Assembly: GCF_030867095.1 (NCBI RefSeq)
Contig: NC_081832.1
Span: 56,281,444 to 56,345,443, forward strand
Direction of reading: 5' to 3'
Source: Alligator mississippiensis
Taxonomy: Eukaryota > Chordata > Crocodylia > Alligatoridae
Length of the DNA stretch: 64,000 nt
Positions 24,296 to 37,530 of this stretch are shown in pieces. The translations under genes were made by a program, and so were the position numbers. The notes beneath the pieces were generated by a model. It made no database searches. It saw only the letters and a program-made list of their open reading frames with translations, and was not told where the DNA came from. How positions within the stretch are numbered: position 1 is the first letter of the stretch; every line of letters starts with the position of its first letter.

Positions 24296-25500
24296 ACGTA
24301 CGTAGCTGTGCATATGGGTACGCATACACATGTATAGGTACACACTTGCAATACACAGATGCACACATGAAAGGTGCAGACCAGGGTGGGCAACTGTCCG
24401 TACAGGCAAGTGGAGGCCGCTGTAAGAAAAAGGGCAAAACCTGCCTGCCTGCCTGTAAAATGGAGCGTCTGTAGAAGCGAGCGAGCTGGAGCCTGATTGA
24501 AGATCCCTGTGCAGAAAGAAGCTGGAGTCAAGTCTGAAGGCAGCAGAGTAGTGCCAGTGGTGCCTGTGCAGGGAGCGTTTTCTCAGGGATTTCTAGCCAC
24601 TGGGAACTTGGATAGCTCCCTCTGTCCCCAGCCACGTGCTCCTGCTGCATCCCTATAACTGCTGGGCTGCAGGGAGATGCACAGTAGTCCTTTTGGGGTC
24701 TGTGCCAGGATCGGGGCAGGGCGGGAGTGGAGTGGGTTGGAGGCTCAGGCTGGGGGTGGGTTGGGGGCCAGCAGGGTGTGGGCAAAATGGCAGAGCTGGC
24801 CAGCAGCTGGACTCTGTTGCCCAGCAGCCCCTTCCCATGTCACTCTGGCTGGTTTCCATGGAGACCCCAGCAGAGACCAGCGCTGGCAGGACCCAGGGCT
24901 GTGCAGGGAGCTGCTCGGTGGCCTGAGCTAGGATCTTGCAGTGGTGACAGTGTGGCCCAGGGCTGGGGCACAGCTGCAATCTGCTGTGTGCACACCCCTG
25001 CCTAGGCCATGCATCAGTGGACTGCAGCTCTGCCCCTGCTGTCACCAGAGCAGCTCCCTGCCAGCGCTGCTGCAGCTGGTTTCCATGGAAATCCTGGCCC
25101 CACACTGTCGTGGCACCACAGCTGCTGGGGTCTATATGGAAACTAGCCACAGCAGGAGCTGCTGGGAAATGGAGTCTGGTGTGGAATGTGGTCAGGAGGG
25201 ATCAGGGTTTGGGATGAGTATGGGACCCCAGGTAGGAGCAGCACAGCATAAAATTGATGCTGTGGTCCAGCGGGGTTATCCCCCCCCTCAAATATATATT
25301 TTTAATGGTAATCTGCAAACTTTTTGCTGACAACCAAAACTTTATTATGTAGAGGGAACCTGGCCCTTGTTCAGGGCCTGGTAGCAGGGTTATATTTTCA
25401 TTATATAAAACATACACCAGTTAAAAATGGTGTTACTAAGATGTTCGCAGATTGTCAGTAAAAAAAAAAAAAAAAAAATCTTGGATTGGCAACCCGGCCA
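24131..25500. other. MAT2B upstream region / V2 intron: repeats, no gene
   Basis: Begins with a (CA)n tract and a CA-rich block that matches 28050-28209. A GC-rich stretch at about 24480-25260 has internal similarities (CTGGTTTCCATGG occurs near 24849 and 25077) and no recognised family. An A-rich run lies near 25460. No exon is identified. Confidence 0.55.
24255..24303. repeat. (CA)n microsatellite with (CGTA)n tail
   Basis: About 19 CA units followed by three CGTA units. Confidence 0.97.
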
Positions 25501-26451
25501 GGGACTGTGGGCCTTTACAGTGGTGCTGATTAAGCATGTGATGACAAGGTGGCATGATGGTCTATGAGAAATTCTGAAATTTGTTAAAGGTCTGCTTTTC
25601 CTACTTTTGGGAACCTCTGTTATTAGCAGTTACAGGGTGCCCAGTTTTAGCAAGACCCAAGTTCATTAAAGCTTTCATTATCTAACCATATTATTTAGCA
25701 TTAGACAATACTTCAATGTGCTGTTTCCTCACAGCATTGTGGAGCTATTTTCAGGCAATATTTCATGCATGTCTAACAGAAGAAATATTTTCTAATATCA
25801 AGATTCTTTGTAAGTGAATGTCTCTAAAAATCATGGTACACAAAATACTTCTGCTTTGGCTAGCTAGCATTGTACTTAGGTAGCTAGCATTGAATGCAAC
25901 TGTATTCCCATTGTAAGTTAAAAGTATTTTTAAATGTAGCTGAAATAATTTAATTCAATGTCTATGCATAAATATTTAAACTGAGTGAATTTCACTAACT
26001 ATTTTTAATTACTAATATTAAATATATTAAGGTTAGAACACAAAATAATCAGAAAATACCAAACTAATGTTGTCTGGACAACCTGTTTTCTGTCTCAGTA
26101 TCTGTGCAAATGATATTCATTAGCTACACAATAATCTTTATCCCTTGCAGGATCTTTATCTTATTAAGTACAGGGGAAGAGTATTTCATGAATCAGGTAG
26201 TCATTTTTTAATAGAAAGTATCTGTTTCTGATGGCAATAAGCTGCTTAAATTTCAAACACAGATTGTCTGCCAACAGTTCCAATGAACTATATATGCTGT
26301 TCAGTTGCATTTAGGGTTGATATTAATTAGCAGTAGGCGGGGGGGGGGGGAGGGTTAGTATAGTTGGAGCCAAAGAAGAAAAACATAGTAACAATTTTTC
26401 TTTACAAAATAAGAGAGAATAAAATTACCCTGATAAGTTAAAATAACCCCC
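25501..26451. other. V2 intron, no element seen
   Basis: AT-rich, unique-looking sequence with a G12 run at 26339-26350. Confidence 0.5.
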
Positions 26452-26760
26452 TAGCACAGGACAGTTCAGTCAGTGGCTTGTGGGCCACATGTGGCCCTTG
26501 GGCTCCTGCAGCTGCCTTTCCCACTGCTGTGCAGTGTGGGAGGACCTGGGTGAGAGGCCACATGCAGAGGTCTGTGCAACCTTCCTATGGCAGGGGAGGA
26601 TCCATGGACTGGTTTTCAGAGGGGACTGTGTGCCACCACCAGTGCTACCTGTGTCATGCAGGGAGAATCCCAAAGGGCTGGGCAGTATGGCAGTACACAG
26701 CAGATGCCATGTACAATCCCTGGCCACATGTAAACCGGGAGCCCTATTTTAGCCTATCAC
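26452..26760. mobile_element. hAT-like GC-rich repeat remnant
   Basis: The left part, with GTGGGCCACATGTGGCCC, resembles the start of the GGCCC-rich hAT-type elements at 1337 and 38737. The right end is not defined and no target duplication was found. Family is tentative. Confidence 0.4.
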
Positions 26761-27391
26761 TGTTTCTGCTTAAGTAGTGGGAGCAATCTTGTCAACTCCA
26801 AGTATTCCAAAAATCATGAATCAGTCCACACAAAATTCAGGAGAAACACCTCTCAAAACCCACAAAATTTAAATACACATACATATTTAGGGCAGACTTG
26901 AGTTCCATTTTAAAGCTTTCTTCTGCAGTCACCAGGGCCAGGAACATTTTTTTTTGGAAAGATGTCTATCTTAAAAAAATTAAAAATTCTAAAATCTGGA
27001 GTTATAAGAAATCACTTAACTATCGTGGGACTTACTACAATTGAGAGAAGTCAGCAACGCTTCATAGATCCAGCCTCAGGACTGTTTACTGGTAATAAAT
27101 TAAATACATTTGTTTCCAGTGCAGAAGAATGAGAAGAAAATATCAGCTGAAGTTTAATCACTCTCAGGAATAGGTGATTCTGAAGCCTGTTCTTCAGGGA
27201 TGAAATAGGAAGTCTGATTTTGAATGTTGTTATCTTTGGATTACACTGAATGATCTCTCTGCACACAAGATTTAAATGGTTGTTTTTCAAGCACAGACAG
27301 GGGTTGAGGGCTCTCCCAGTCAGGACAATGAATTCTGTGGATTTCAAATATGTATCCCACTTTGTTTTGCCAAATACACCTGTTTAATCAC

Positions 27392-28300
27392 CAGAGATCT
27401 GGGTTTTCCATTCCCCACAGAAAAAACCAAGAAAACCACAGATTTCCCATTTTTATCAGAGAAACCCATGGATTTCCCCTTTTAGCAGAGAAACTCATGG
27501 ATTTCCCCCTTTTGGAAAGAGGTCTTCAGGCTGGCTGAGTTCCAGCCTGCAAGAGCTGATTGCAAAAAGGGTGGGAAAGCCCCAGCCCTGCCTGGAGGGA
27601 GATGGAGAGGGGGAAGAGCAGGGCCTGAGGCTTTTAGTCCCAGGTCTTGGATCAGGCTCACTCCCCTTCTGGAGCCTGTGAAGTGGTAAGTGGGGCTTAC
27701 AAGGGGTTGGGGGGGTTGTTGGGCAGGGCTTGGGGGGGAAGCTGGTGGGTGGCTGAGGAGTGGAGAGGTTTGCAGCCAGCTGGGAGCGGGGATTTTACAG
27801 CCAGCTGGGTGTGGGGGTTTTGCACACCCCCCAGCTCCAGCTGGAGTGCCTAGCTGGCTGCAACCCCCCCCCGCTGCTGGCTGGAGTGCCAGGCCAGCTG
27901 CACGTGGGACCTGAGTGGTACTAACAGCCCGACCGGGCTCAGCTCCTCCATATGTAGCTTCCCTGAAGGGCCGATAGCATGACTTGTGTGCAGCCGGCCA
28001 AGTGGCCATTTCCACATCTTTCCGCAACACCTCCCTGATCCCTCAGCCCCCAGCCAGTTCCCCACGGGAGTGTGCCCAGTGTCCACACACACACGGACTT
28101 ACAGATGCATACACACATGTACACATAGCTGTGCACACAGGTATGCATACACATGTATACATGCACAGGTGCACACTTGCAATACACAGATGTACACACG
28201 AAAGAGGGATCTGGGGGGGTGGGCTTTAATTTTAATCACAGATTTTGGGGGTTTTATCAGAGAATTTGTGATTTTTTATCAGAGAAAACCAGGATCCCTG
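27392..28300. mobile_element. hAT-type non-autonomous element, second copy of the 3744-4817 family
   Basis: The left end is CAGAGATCTGGGTTTTCC and the right end, on the minus strand, is CAGGGATCCTGGTTTTCTCT, matching the element at 3744-4817. Subterminal ATGGATTTCCCCTTTT-type repeats line the left side. The interior has GC-rich hairpins (about 27765-27905, with TTTGCAGCCAGCTGGG pairing with CTAGCTGGCTGCAA) and a CA-rich block at 28085-28209. The target duplication is unclear. Confidence 0.7.
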
Positions 28301-28970
28301 TATCACATTATAAGATTGCTAAGTACAAATTCTATAGGCAATACAGATTCTGCCCATAGAACTGGAAAGGGTAATGATGCCTCCACTTCTATCCTTGTAT
28401 TTTGGCTAGTTTTTTTTTTCCTACTCATAAACAAAGCTATTTTTAAACATTAGACTGCAGTAATCTGTTATCTCAAGCAAAGGTAACCTCAACGAACAGT
28501 AACTAGGGATAATGGATCTGAGCCTACAGAAGGACTAAATTCTTTCAATTCTCAGCGTTGTTAAATGTTGCTCAACATCTAAGAAACAACTATAATCTCC
28601 TTGACATGCAAAACTATACAAACCAAGTTAAGTAAGTGGCAGGTATTCCTATATTTTGCAATTCTGAAAGTTACCTTCAGGATTACACAGCCCGTCAAGC
28701 ACTTTGAATAAAATCTACTTCAAGATATATTCTACAAAAAACAGCAAAAATCTGCCAAACCTTTTAATCATTTACCAGCATTTTGTTCTAGTGTAAAGCG
28801 ACCACCACTCTTGGATTTTCTGCAAAAGTCTACAGTTTGAAGAGAATCATTCCAGATCTAAACCAGATAGTACTCTCTCAGGGCATTTCAATCCTGCAGT
28901 TGTATGGACCCTGAAACTTATAAACACTTATCAATTTCATAGCTGCCATCAATAGTAAAGGAATCAGAAT

Positions 28971-29072
28971 TCGTGGCTGAGGTGATATCTTTTATTAGAC
29001 CAACTAGATACTTGTAAATATATATATTTGCAAGCTTTCAAGCATAGGGACCCTTCATCAGGTGTAGGAGTT
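28971..29072 (+). repeat. Dispersed ancient repeat, copy 1
   Basis: Reads GGTGATATCTTTTATTAGAC, then a GCAAGCTTTCAAGCATAGGG block and CCCTTCATCAGGTG. A second copy lies on the minus strand at 54893-54963. It belongs to an old interspersed family I cannot name securely. Confidence 0.6.
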
Positions 29073-30764
29073 TGCAAAGATTGTAAAAGTTCTCTTAGGT
29101 AAATATGAAAAGTGTAAGTAGTAAAGAGTACTTGTGGGTTACCTTGCATTCAGGCAGCTTTACCCACAAACTAATTAGATCTGCCTCTCAGTGCAGCCAC
29201 GATAAACATAATCAGAAGTGGTGGAAATTACGGCTGATTCCAGAGGCCTGTAGAGAATTTGAGACTGTCCCAGATTTTGCTCCCTAAATGTTGGTCACTA
29301 TATTCAGATATGTATGACCTATTTTATTAATCTCTAGGCTTGGTTGTATCACTTACTTTGCCATCATTAAGCAAAGACAAATTGGCATTTTCAGGGTGCA
29401 GAATTTTCCATATGAGACGATGGGCAGCTTTTTGAGAAAGCATATTTGGTAAAATTACATAATTGTACAGCAACCACATGACACACACAAAAAAGACCAA
29501 CCACACTGATCTTGCAAAAACTCATTCACATGCTTTACTTTACTACTACTAAAGTTAGTAAGTCTAAGCATATACATTGCAGGACTTAGGCTAAGACATT
29601 TTTTGGCTACATTCAGGCAAATCATGGTTTTCATCTCCCAAAATTACTACAGCTTATCTAACAATGCTGCTGGTCTGATGAAAACTAAAGAGGAAAACAT
29701 TACTGATATTTTTGGATCAAAGAAATAAGGATAGACAGAAAAAAGAAGGAAAACAAAAATTTGAACTGCAATATTCAGGTAAACATAATTAGAAGAAATT
29801 CTAATGCTAATTCTATAACATGAACAGATGCAGGGATCTCTTCTTACAGGAGGACACTGACATTTACAAGAAAACAATATATGCATAAAAATAATATCAA
29901 GTTTTTCTAACGTCAGTTTCTTCCTCATAACTGCTAATTTATTTATTCCTTTACTAAAAGGAAAAGTCACAAAATGCTGTTTCTTTAAATTCATTTATAT
30001 TTAAAGCGATAATAAGGACTGTTGATAAAAGACAGTTCTGAAACTTCTATGAAGCCTCTTCTGTATGATGGGAGATAAAAGATAGTAGAAGGCAACAAGG
30101 TTTTAGTGCCTGTCTCTTTTTACAAATCAGATGAAGTTATATTTTCCCTACAGTTAAGAAAAAAAAAAAAAAGGTTTAAACACTGATTTTTGAAGACCAA
30201 AACCTGAAATTGAACATTTTCTAACTTATAGACATACAGGAAAAAGTAACACATTAATACTAAATGGAGTGTAAAGCTAGTATCTACTGTATTATACTTA
30301 GAAGCAATTGTACTACCAACACACTTCATTGACTCTGGATTTGTATTTTATAATTGAACTTTAAAAAAAACAGGAAGAGGAAATATCTTTAAATCATATT
30401 TTATAATTTTCACTGAAATTCAGTAGCTTTTATGTATATCTATCTAGCCTACATTTCTTACTCAGTGTACATCAGTATACGCATGCTTCCATCTTGATAG
30501 TGTAATTGGTTGAATATCAGAGTCTGTGGAGTAGCAATTCAATTACAGTCCATATTAAAACAAGTTAAAGACTTTTAACTCAAAGATGCATCAAACAGGA
30601 TACAGGTTATCGATTTACTATTTCAATTTATCTTGGGTACTGGCAAACAGTGCAATTAAAAAAGCCCCCCTTCTCTCTCCCTCTTCCTTGCCTCTCACCC
30701 CCAAGGCTTCAGTAATAAATGAAAGTATTCTATTGACCTTCTTAATAAATATTCAGAACCTTAC
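29073..30764. other. V2 intron, no element seen
   Basis: AT-rich with a few A/T runs. No exon or transposon is recognised. Confidence 0.5.
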
Positions 30765-30803
30765 CTGCTCCATTTCCACCAGCATTTCAGGCATTGCCTC
30801 AAA
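30765..30803 (-). CDS. MAT2B: MAT2B alternative first coding exon (V2 isoform)
   Basis: Encodes MPEMLVEMEQ (ATG at 30792-30794) and ends CAG|gtaagg at 30765, phase 0, so it joins exon 2 to give [19 protein letters not shown] and a 323-residue protein. The human V2 isoform begins MPEMPEDMEQ and also has 323 residues, which makes the identification strong. The nine bases before the ATG are preceded by a pyrimidine-rich tract ending in TTGTAG, a good splice acceptor. This may therefore be an internal exon fed by an untranslated exon further upstream, not a true transcription start. Confidence 0.85.
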
Positions 30804-31480
30804 CTACAAAAGAAACAAATAAATTAACAGGCTTGGAAATTCTCAGTTCTGCAGAATGCTGGCTCTCCTTTGTCTTGTCTTTGCCTGCAGAGAGCACATG
30901 GATAGGAAGAAGTAATAGCTCTGTTGACCTTTGAAATCAAAATGCTAATATGAGCCCAGATCACGTGTGTGACAGTCAGCCTGCTGAGAAATACTGCTCA
31001 TAAGCTTAAGATACCCAATAAGAACTTGAATTTTGATTTCATGACAGTCGATGCAAGCTAGCACAACCATTTATGTGCACAGAAAATATTAAAGGAAATA
31101 GCTTTCTGTTGTGATCCTATGCAATTTTCCTTTTGTAGGTGGTTACCTAGTTTGGTCAAATAGTAGACTCATGTCGCTCTTGTCTTAAATGTAACTGTAA
31201 ATGAGTGCCTACCTACCTACCTACCTGCCTGCCTACCTACCTACCATAGATTTAACTAGATGCACATGTCAAAACATATATTACTTTTTAGATGTATATT
31301 TATATTAATACATTTGCATATGCTACAGTAATTGATTCCCATTACCTTTACAAAATTATTTAAAATATAAATCAACTGCTGACATTTGAGGATTTCCTAA
31401 TTTATTATGTTCCTAACCTATTATTTTGAAGATCTATGGAATAGTTACCTCTTTAAAAAAAAAAAAAAAAAAAAAAAGAA
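30804..31480. other. Intergenic region upstream of the V2 exon
   Basis: No CpG island or clear core promoter is visible for V2. Contains a (CCTA)n microsatellite at 31208-31245 and an A run near 31452-31477. Confidence 0.5.
31208..31245. repeat. (CCTA)n/(CCTG)n microsatellite
   Basis: About nine tetranucleotide units, two of them CCTG. Confidence 0.95.
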
Positions 31481-34430
31481 GAGCCCATGCTACTACCAGC
31501 AGGGTTAGGCCAGGTGGATTCCTATGTCCCACAGCTACAGGGAGGGTGCTAGGAGAGGGTTCTTTAAGAGCCTGGTCTGCCAGCGCCCTCAACTAAGCTT
31601 TTACAGCCCAGTCTTCCCTAGCCATCAACACAGTCCAAGAATTTCCCTATTCTTCAACACTAACACTTACATTGGCTCAAGCAACTCCAACAGCCTCAGA
31701 GACAGCCAAAGGCAGGAGACCCCTAGCAGCATAACCACATGGTCTGGCTGTAAGAGGATGACAGAGCAAAGTGGGAAGCCAGGAATAACCCAGGGAGAAA
31801 GGAAAAGATGCAGAGGTGGTCACAAAACACAGAAGCACAGGCCAGGAAGAGAACCACATCAGAAAGAAAGAATAAAAGGCAGGCAGAGGGAAAATGGAAA
31901 GGGAAGGGCAGAAATTGGGCTGAAACACCAGAAGGGGAAGACACAGGACTTGGGAGCAAGAGGAGGCAATGAAGGAGGAAATGACAGACCAAGCAGGGGG
32001 CTAACTTAAGACGGCGGCCGGGGTGGTGTTAATAACCAGAGAACAACAGGTTGGGGAGAAGTGCAGCAGGAACAGGAATGACTGTGTAACCCGGGTGGTA
32101 CACAGAGATGTAACCCTTCTCCAGTTGAAGGGATCAGAGTGGGTGCCAGAGCACCGTGGGAGGAGTAGCTGCCTAGGGTGCACAGCTTTCTTCCTATTCC
32201 CTGTAGAGTAGAGCCAGGATGCCAGTTAGGACTGAACAATATACCCTTTAACGAGGGGGACAGGGTTTAGGACATAACATAGATACAAGGGGGTATAGTG
32301 TACCCGGGGGGACAGGTGAACTTGGCAATGGTTAGGCATACTCATTCAACTGATAGGTTGCCAAAAAATGAGATGCAAGTTAACAAAATGAGATGCAGGT
32401 TAACAAAATAAGAGATGTAGGTACCCCAGAGGATGGGAGAAAAGGGATGAGGAACCCACCTCCCCAGTGGGGATTCCCTCTCCCCGACCAGTCACTCCTG
32501 AGTGGCCTTGACCCAGAACTCCTCTCCCAGGTGTGGATTCCTTCAATCAACTTACCCCTCAATTGCCTTACCTAGGAATTGAATCCAGGTCTTGTGTGTG
32601 GTAGGAGGGGATTCCACCCCTAAAGCCATAGAAGCCTAAACTGCCAGCTGCAGCTCAGGCTTTTGTCCTTCAGGGAGCCTCCCAGCATCAGCCATACACC
32701 CCACTGATCTATGCATGGGGAAGCTGCCCTTGCAGCTCCCAGCCAGGATCTTTGTGTGCCACGCTGCGCGTCGGGACCAACACCCTGCCGCTTCAGGACT
32801 CTTCTGGGGCAACTGCTCTGCCCCAGCTGGTCAGCTCTACCAGGTCTTCTTACATCCTTCCTCCGTCCCGCGTCGGACTGGTCTCTTTTTCCTTGAAGCC
32901 AGGCGTACTGCCCTTTTATCCTCTGGAGGCCCCCAACCCAAGCTTTCAAACGGACCAAACCAAAAGCAGGGGTTGGGGTCTAGAACCAGGTCCAGTTCGT
33001 TGCCGTGCCCCAGGCAGGGGTGGGGGGAAACAAAAAGGGGGAAGGGCAAATTTCGTTCAGCTTTCAGGGGCACCGCTGGTAAGTCTGTCACAAGTGAACA
33101 CAGAAGGGACGTGGTGGAATGACAGGACAGAGGTACAAGAGCCAAAGTGGAAAGTGAAGGACCAGGGGACTCCAAGCGATTAGGTAGGATAGACCTGAGG
33201 GGACAAAGCAGGCAAAGAAAACCACTGAGAAGGGTCAGACTGAGCCAAAGGGTAAAGGAAGAGGCAGAGAATAGACAGGGAGCTACTAAACCAGGTGACT
33301 ACAGAGCAAGTGAGTAAGTGAATTAAAGCCTACCAGATGACAGAACCATTGAAAAGAAGGCTGAACGAAGGCTTGACAGACAAAAGGAAGAAGAGATCAG
33401 AAAAAAGGCAGAAACCAAGACCAGGGTTGGAAGAAGGAACTGGGTACAACTAACCAACGGTGGGAGAAGGTTGTGAAGCTGTTGGCTACAAAGGACCAAC
33501 TCACGGGATCATAATAAATTCTAGATCATTGAATGGGATGTGAAGTTATCCATAAAATCATAAATGCAAACTTCCAGTTATGGGTGATACTGGTCACTTT
33601 AGCACACACACACTCACTCATTCAAACCCATGTAGTATAGTGTGTAGTGGCTGCTGTAGTGATTGTGGGCACTGGTGTCAGTATATCTACCTATGCGAGA
33701 CCCTGGAGTCTGCTGTTGGTGGTCAGCTTCCTTCAAGGTGATGTCTTCTCCAGAAGGGGGTCACCTGCTTGTCCTTCTGTCTTGGTAGGTCAGGTGCTGG
33801 ATGAGAGGGTAACACTTCACTGCCTTTTATTCCTTTCTGGCAGACTTGTGTAATCCCCAGCATCATCTTGGCTACCCAATCTGGAGGTCGCTGTCCCACG
33901 TGGGTCTTGAGTAGTACCTGACAGCTCTTAGTCACAGGGGTCTCTGCTTGCTGGTACCTGAAGTTTTGGGAGTCCACGCTTGACTTAATGGTTGTATTGT
34001 CATGGGTTACAGGAATAGTCCATAGGGTGAGTGCTCAGTTCCAAGAACCAGTTCTTTGGCTTGATTAGCTTAAAAATGGAATTCCTCTGGCTAGGCTATT
34101 GTCCACTGATGATCATTCACTCAACAGATTTTATCACTTTACAATTACAATTTCAATGAAGTTTTAACAATGGTCCAGGGTGTAACTTCATTCTACAGGG
34201 AGTACATTCCTTAAGAATTTAAAAGTATAAAATACAAAATGCCACGGTAAAGACGAGACAGATGAAATATAGAAATGCACTGAAAGAAATATATAAAAAT
34301 GCAATGTGAGGTAGTGAGCATCAAAGGCTACGGGGGACAGTATATTTACAGTCTTTGCAGTGGATATTTTAGTTTTGTTTTCTTTAGTGACACTGAGCTT
34401 AATTGATATGTAGATGTAGTTTCTAGGTTC
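31481..34430. other. Intergenic, unclassified repeat-like DNA
   Basis: Purine-rich stretches (31690-32000 and 33090-33500) and a GC-richer middle look like old interspersed repeat material, but no diagnostic domain, terminal repeat or tail was recognised. Open frames here have no recognisable protein. I see no gene. Confidence 0.4.
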
Positions 34431-35850
34431 CTCCTACAGAAAGCCACTTAAGCTTTCTGGCTTGCTCTGAGCCTTGCCACACCCATGCAATGAGTGTGCT
34501 AGGTCTCTGCCACTACTTAGAAGGAAAAGTAATGCACAAAATGAGGGGTGCAGACAAAAAGGGGCTTGTTATATCCATATCCAGAAGGGAAACGTAGAAA
34601 GGGGGCTTTCTGCTACAAAGCAAGGTAAAGGGGGACAACAGACCCCAAACTTAGCTTTACTCATATCAGGTAACCAAGCCAGATTCCCCCAGGAGAATCC
34701 TTAAATTATACCCAACCAAGTCAAGCCCCACACCAGAACCAAGTCACACCCAGCAAGGTAGGAATATCCACCTAATCCAAGGCCACAAAAGGGAGGAAGA
34801 GGCCAAGACTAGAAACAAGATAGGACCAGGGGCTGACACAAAGAAGGACTATACAGGCAAGAAGGGAGAAGTGAGGCATGAAGTCCCAGGGAGGGGGGCA
34901 GGGGGGAAGGAAACAGCAAAAGGAGGTTTATGAGACAGGACTGGTAGATTAATGCACCAAAAGGACCAAAGCAGGGCAGCAGTCTTTGGGCAGAGATCAG
35001 GAAACAGAGATTGAGAAGCAGAGTGGGACAGGGAGGAAGAGGCATGGCATAACAAGGGTCAGGGTGGCCCGAGAACAATGGGGATGCCACGTGCATTGCC
35101 AGGCAGCTGGGAGAGCAGCTCCCACAGGTAAGTCTGGGTGCAGGGGAGGAAATCGAGGTCCCCATAGGGAGGAAGGGAGTGAGTTGGGCAGGGTAGGTCT
35201 GGGGCTGAGGGGATTGGGGCCCAGGGCTGGACTGCATGGCCACAGGGCCCCAGTGGGGAGCAGAATAGGGCTGCAGGTAGCTCGGCCAGGGTAGGGCTGG
35301 TTCCCTGACACCGAGTGCTCTCCCAGGCTTGGGAAGGGACTTGTGTCCCCCAGATCTGTGTGCAGGGTGGGAGCCGGCTGCCTGTTGCAGGCTCAGGCTC
35401 CCCACCCTGCTGCCCTCTCCTGGAGCCTCTGCAGGCCAGTGGGTGCAACCCAGCACTACAGGGCAGAATGGGGCCACGTGGGGAGCTCCTTGCTGTTGTG
35501 AGCTCTGCACTACTGTGGCAAGGCATCTGGCAGCAGCGAGAGGCACAGCTCCATGCTGCTACCACACAGGCAGGGGACACTTCGCCACAGCTGGAGCCGT
35601 GATGCAGTTGCTAGCCAGGCTCCACATGGCAGGATTGCCACTGCTGCAGCCCCAGGAGGCCCTCAAGCCCCAGGAGGCCTAGTACTGGCCCCAGCCTCCC
35701 CTACCCACTAGGGGTAACTTGCTGCGTACCAGAGCGCGTGTGGCCCAGGCTTTCCCTGGGGAAACTAGCACAAGGTACACCACCCCTAGTTGTCCCCAGG
35801 GAACCAAACATCCATGGCTGTGTAGACACAGCTTTTAAGTGCCAATAACA
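34431..35850. other. Intergenic, unclassified GC/purine-rich repeat
   Basis: Purine-rich on the plus strand to about 35250, then GC-rich with CTGCAGGC/CCCAGG motifs. A short inverted repeat (CCCTGGGGAAACTAG pairing with CTAGTTGTCCCCAGGG) lies at about 35753-35804. Long open frames on both strands reflect composition. No family is assigned. Confidence 0.4.
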
Positions 35851-37530
35851 GATTGTCTTCTGTTCTATTTTTTTCTTTGAGTAGACAAGAAGTAGATGTT
35901 AATATTTATTCCTTTTGAATGGACCCTCTGTTCCTCCTTTCCATCGATGTTACAGAAGATGTTGAATGCTTCCCCTTTTTTTGAACCAGTATTAACCTTA
36001 ATATTCTAAATTCCAATAGCCAGAAAGGTCATAGCAGGAGTGGAAGAAGCTAGAGGGGCTCCCACGGGCAACAAAGTCTTGATGACTGGATCACTGCAAG
36101 GGGCAGAGCTGCACTACTGCTGCAAGGCAAGGCGGAATTGTTCTGCTCTGCTCTGTCTGTCCATCCATCAATATTTGCACATAGCTCCTTCTCATGACAG
36201 ATCTTCAAATCAAGCTCATAGTTACTTAGATTTTTTTAATGGACAACAATTTTATAAATGTATATATTTTTACAGACTTAATGGAAAAATGTTTTAGCCC
36301 TTTTATTTTTTTTAAGCAGGCTATCCATATATTTATGGACAGTTGGCAACCCTGTACTAAGTGAAGTCCAGATTGCACAGAAAGAGGATAGGTTGTGGAA
36401 TATACATATACACAAACTGTCTTAAAAAGCATCTGACAATGCAAGTTAAAAGGAGACTCTTTCAACTGATAATCTACATGTATTTCACTTGTGAAGACTC
36501 TATAATCATTACCAGGGATAGGGAAACACAGCCCAGGTTTAATATGAAAGCTCAACTGCATCTTAGAAAGCAGACTTGCATGTTGTGAAATCACATCTAT
36601 AAGGAAAGCTGAAAGACTGAAAACACTAAATCACAGGATTTCTCCCTCTGTGTCAAAAGCCACTCAAAACAAATGTTTTCATTGATAAGAATTTGAGAGA
36701 ACTGGGCTTGAAGCACAGAAGATGGTTTTCTTCAAACACATTGTCCAAATCCAGATGCAGATCTCTTAGGCTAGGAACAGACATTGCATTTGTCCATGGA
36801 CAAGCTCTGCCCATGTTTCTCCTGCAACAGAAATATCTCGGAATTAGCACATACACATCACCCTTCTAGTCAGGGTTTAGTGAACTGCTGAGTGCACTGC
36901 CACTTTTCTGCCATTGATTCAATGATGCCATTCCAGCATAATTTTTCAGACACACTTTGCCATGTCTTTGGATACACTGTTAGTATTTCTTATCCCACAA
37001 ACCGTTTTAGTATGTCCACTGTCCTGGGATAAAATAGTTGATCCTAAGATAAATATTTACCATGTTTGTAGATTTATTGGAGATAGTAAAGAATGTGAAC
37101 ATATTTAATATTTTTCATTCTAAGGATAGTGAGCTGCTAGTTGTTAGATGAGCATTTATTAGATTAACAAATAAGTTTACTCATTTAACGGAAGCAAAAC
37201 AACATACCCATGCTGAAGAGCAGCTTGTTCATCTTCTAAAATTTCATGTTAGATGTTATTGTTTACGGAAGTTTTTAATTGTTAATTAAAATATAATCTC
37301 ACTAACCTTGGAAGCAACCGTCTGGACCAATTACAAATCAAGAAGCTACTTCCCTCTAAGCTTCTTTAGCAAGCGTGGCATTAGTAACCAAGGTTAATGG
37401 TGATCTCTGGATTGAAGTTTAATAAGATGTTCAACACTAATGTCTAGAATCCTGTGCCGATAGCAGTTTTGTAACATAAGCATCACACTGCTCGTTTAGA
37501 TTTGAGGCAACCAAATCTGATGCCACGCCT
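35851..37530. other. Intergenic, no gene seen
   Basis: Mostly AT-rich. The fragment ending CAGTTGGCAACCCTG near 36356 looks like a transposon end (CAGGGTTGCCAACTG on the minus strand), but its partner is not defined. Confidence 0.45.

Noticed and set aside
24131-25300. A gene divergently transcribed from the MAT2B CpG island
   Set aside because: The CpG block extends that way, but no exon with a plausible start, splice site and protein could be identified; open frames are compositional.
32560-32630. tRNA B-box-like sequence (GGATTCAATTCC on the minus strand), possible tRNA or tRNA-derived SINE
   Set aside because: No matching A box at proper spacing, no cloverleaf, and no A/B-box promoter pair that I could support.
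31481-34430. Possible LTR-type element in the intergenic region
   Set aside because: Purine-rich tracts gave the impression, but no paired terminal repeats, primer-binding site or recognisable domain were found.
34809-35546. A 245-codon open frame on the minus strand
   Set aside because: Pro/Ser/Leu-rich translation of a purine/pyrimidine-skewed repeat. No splice context, no homology recognised, and the opposite strand is open as well.
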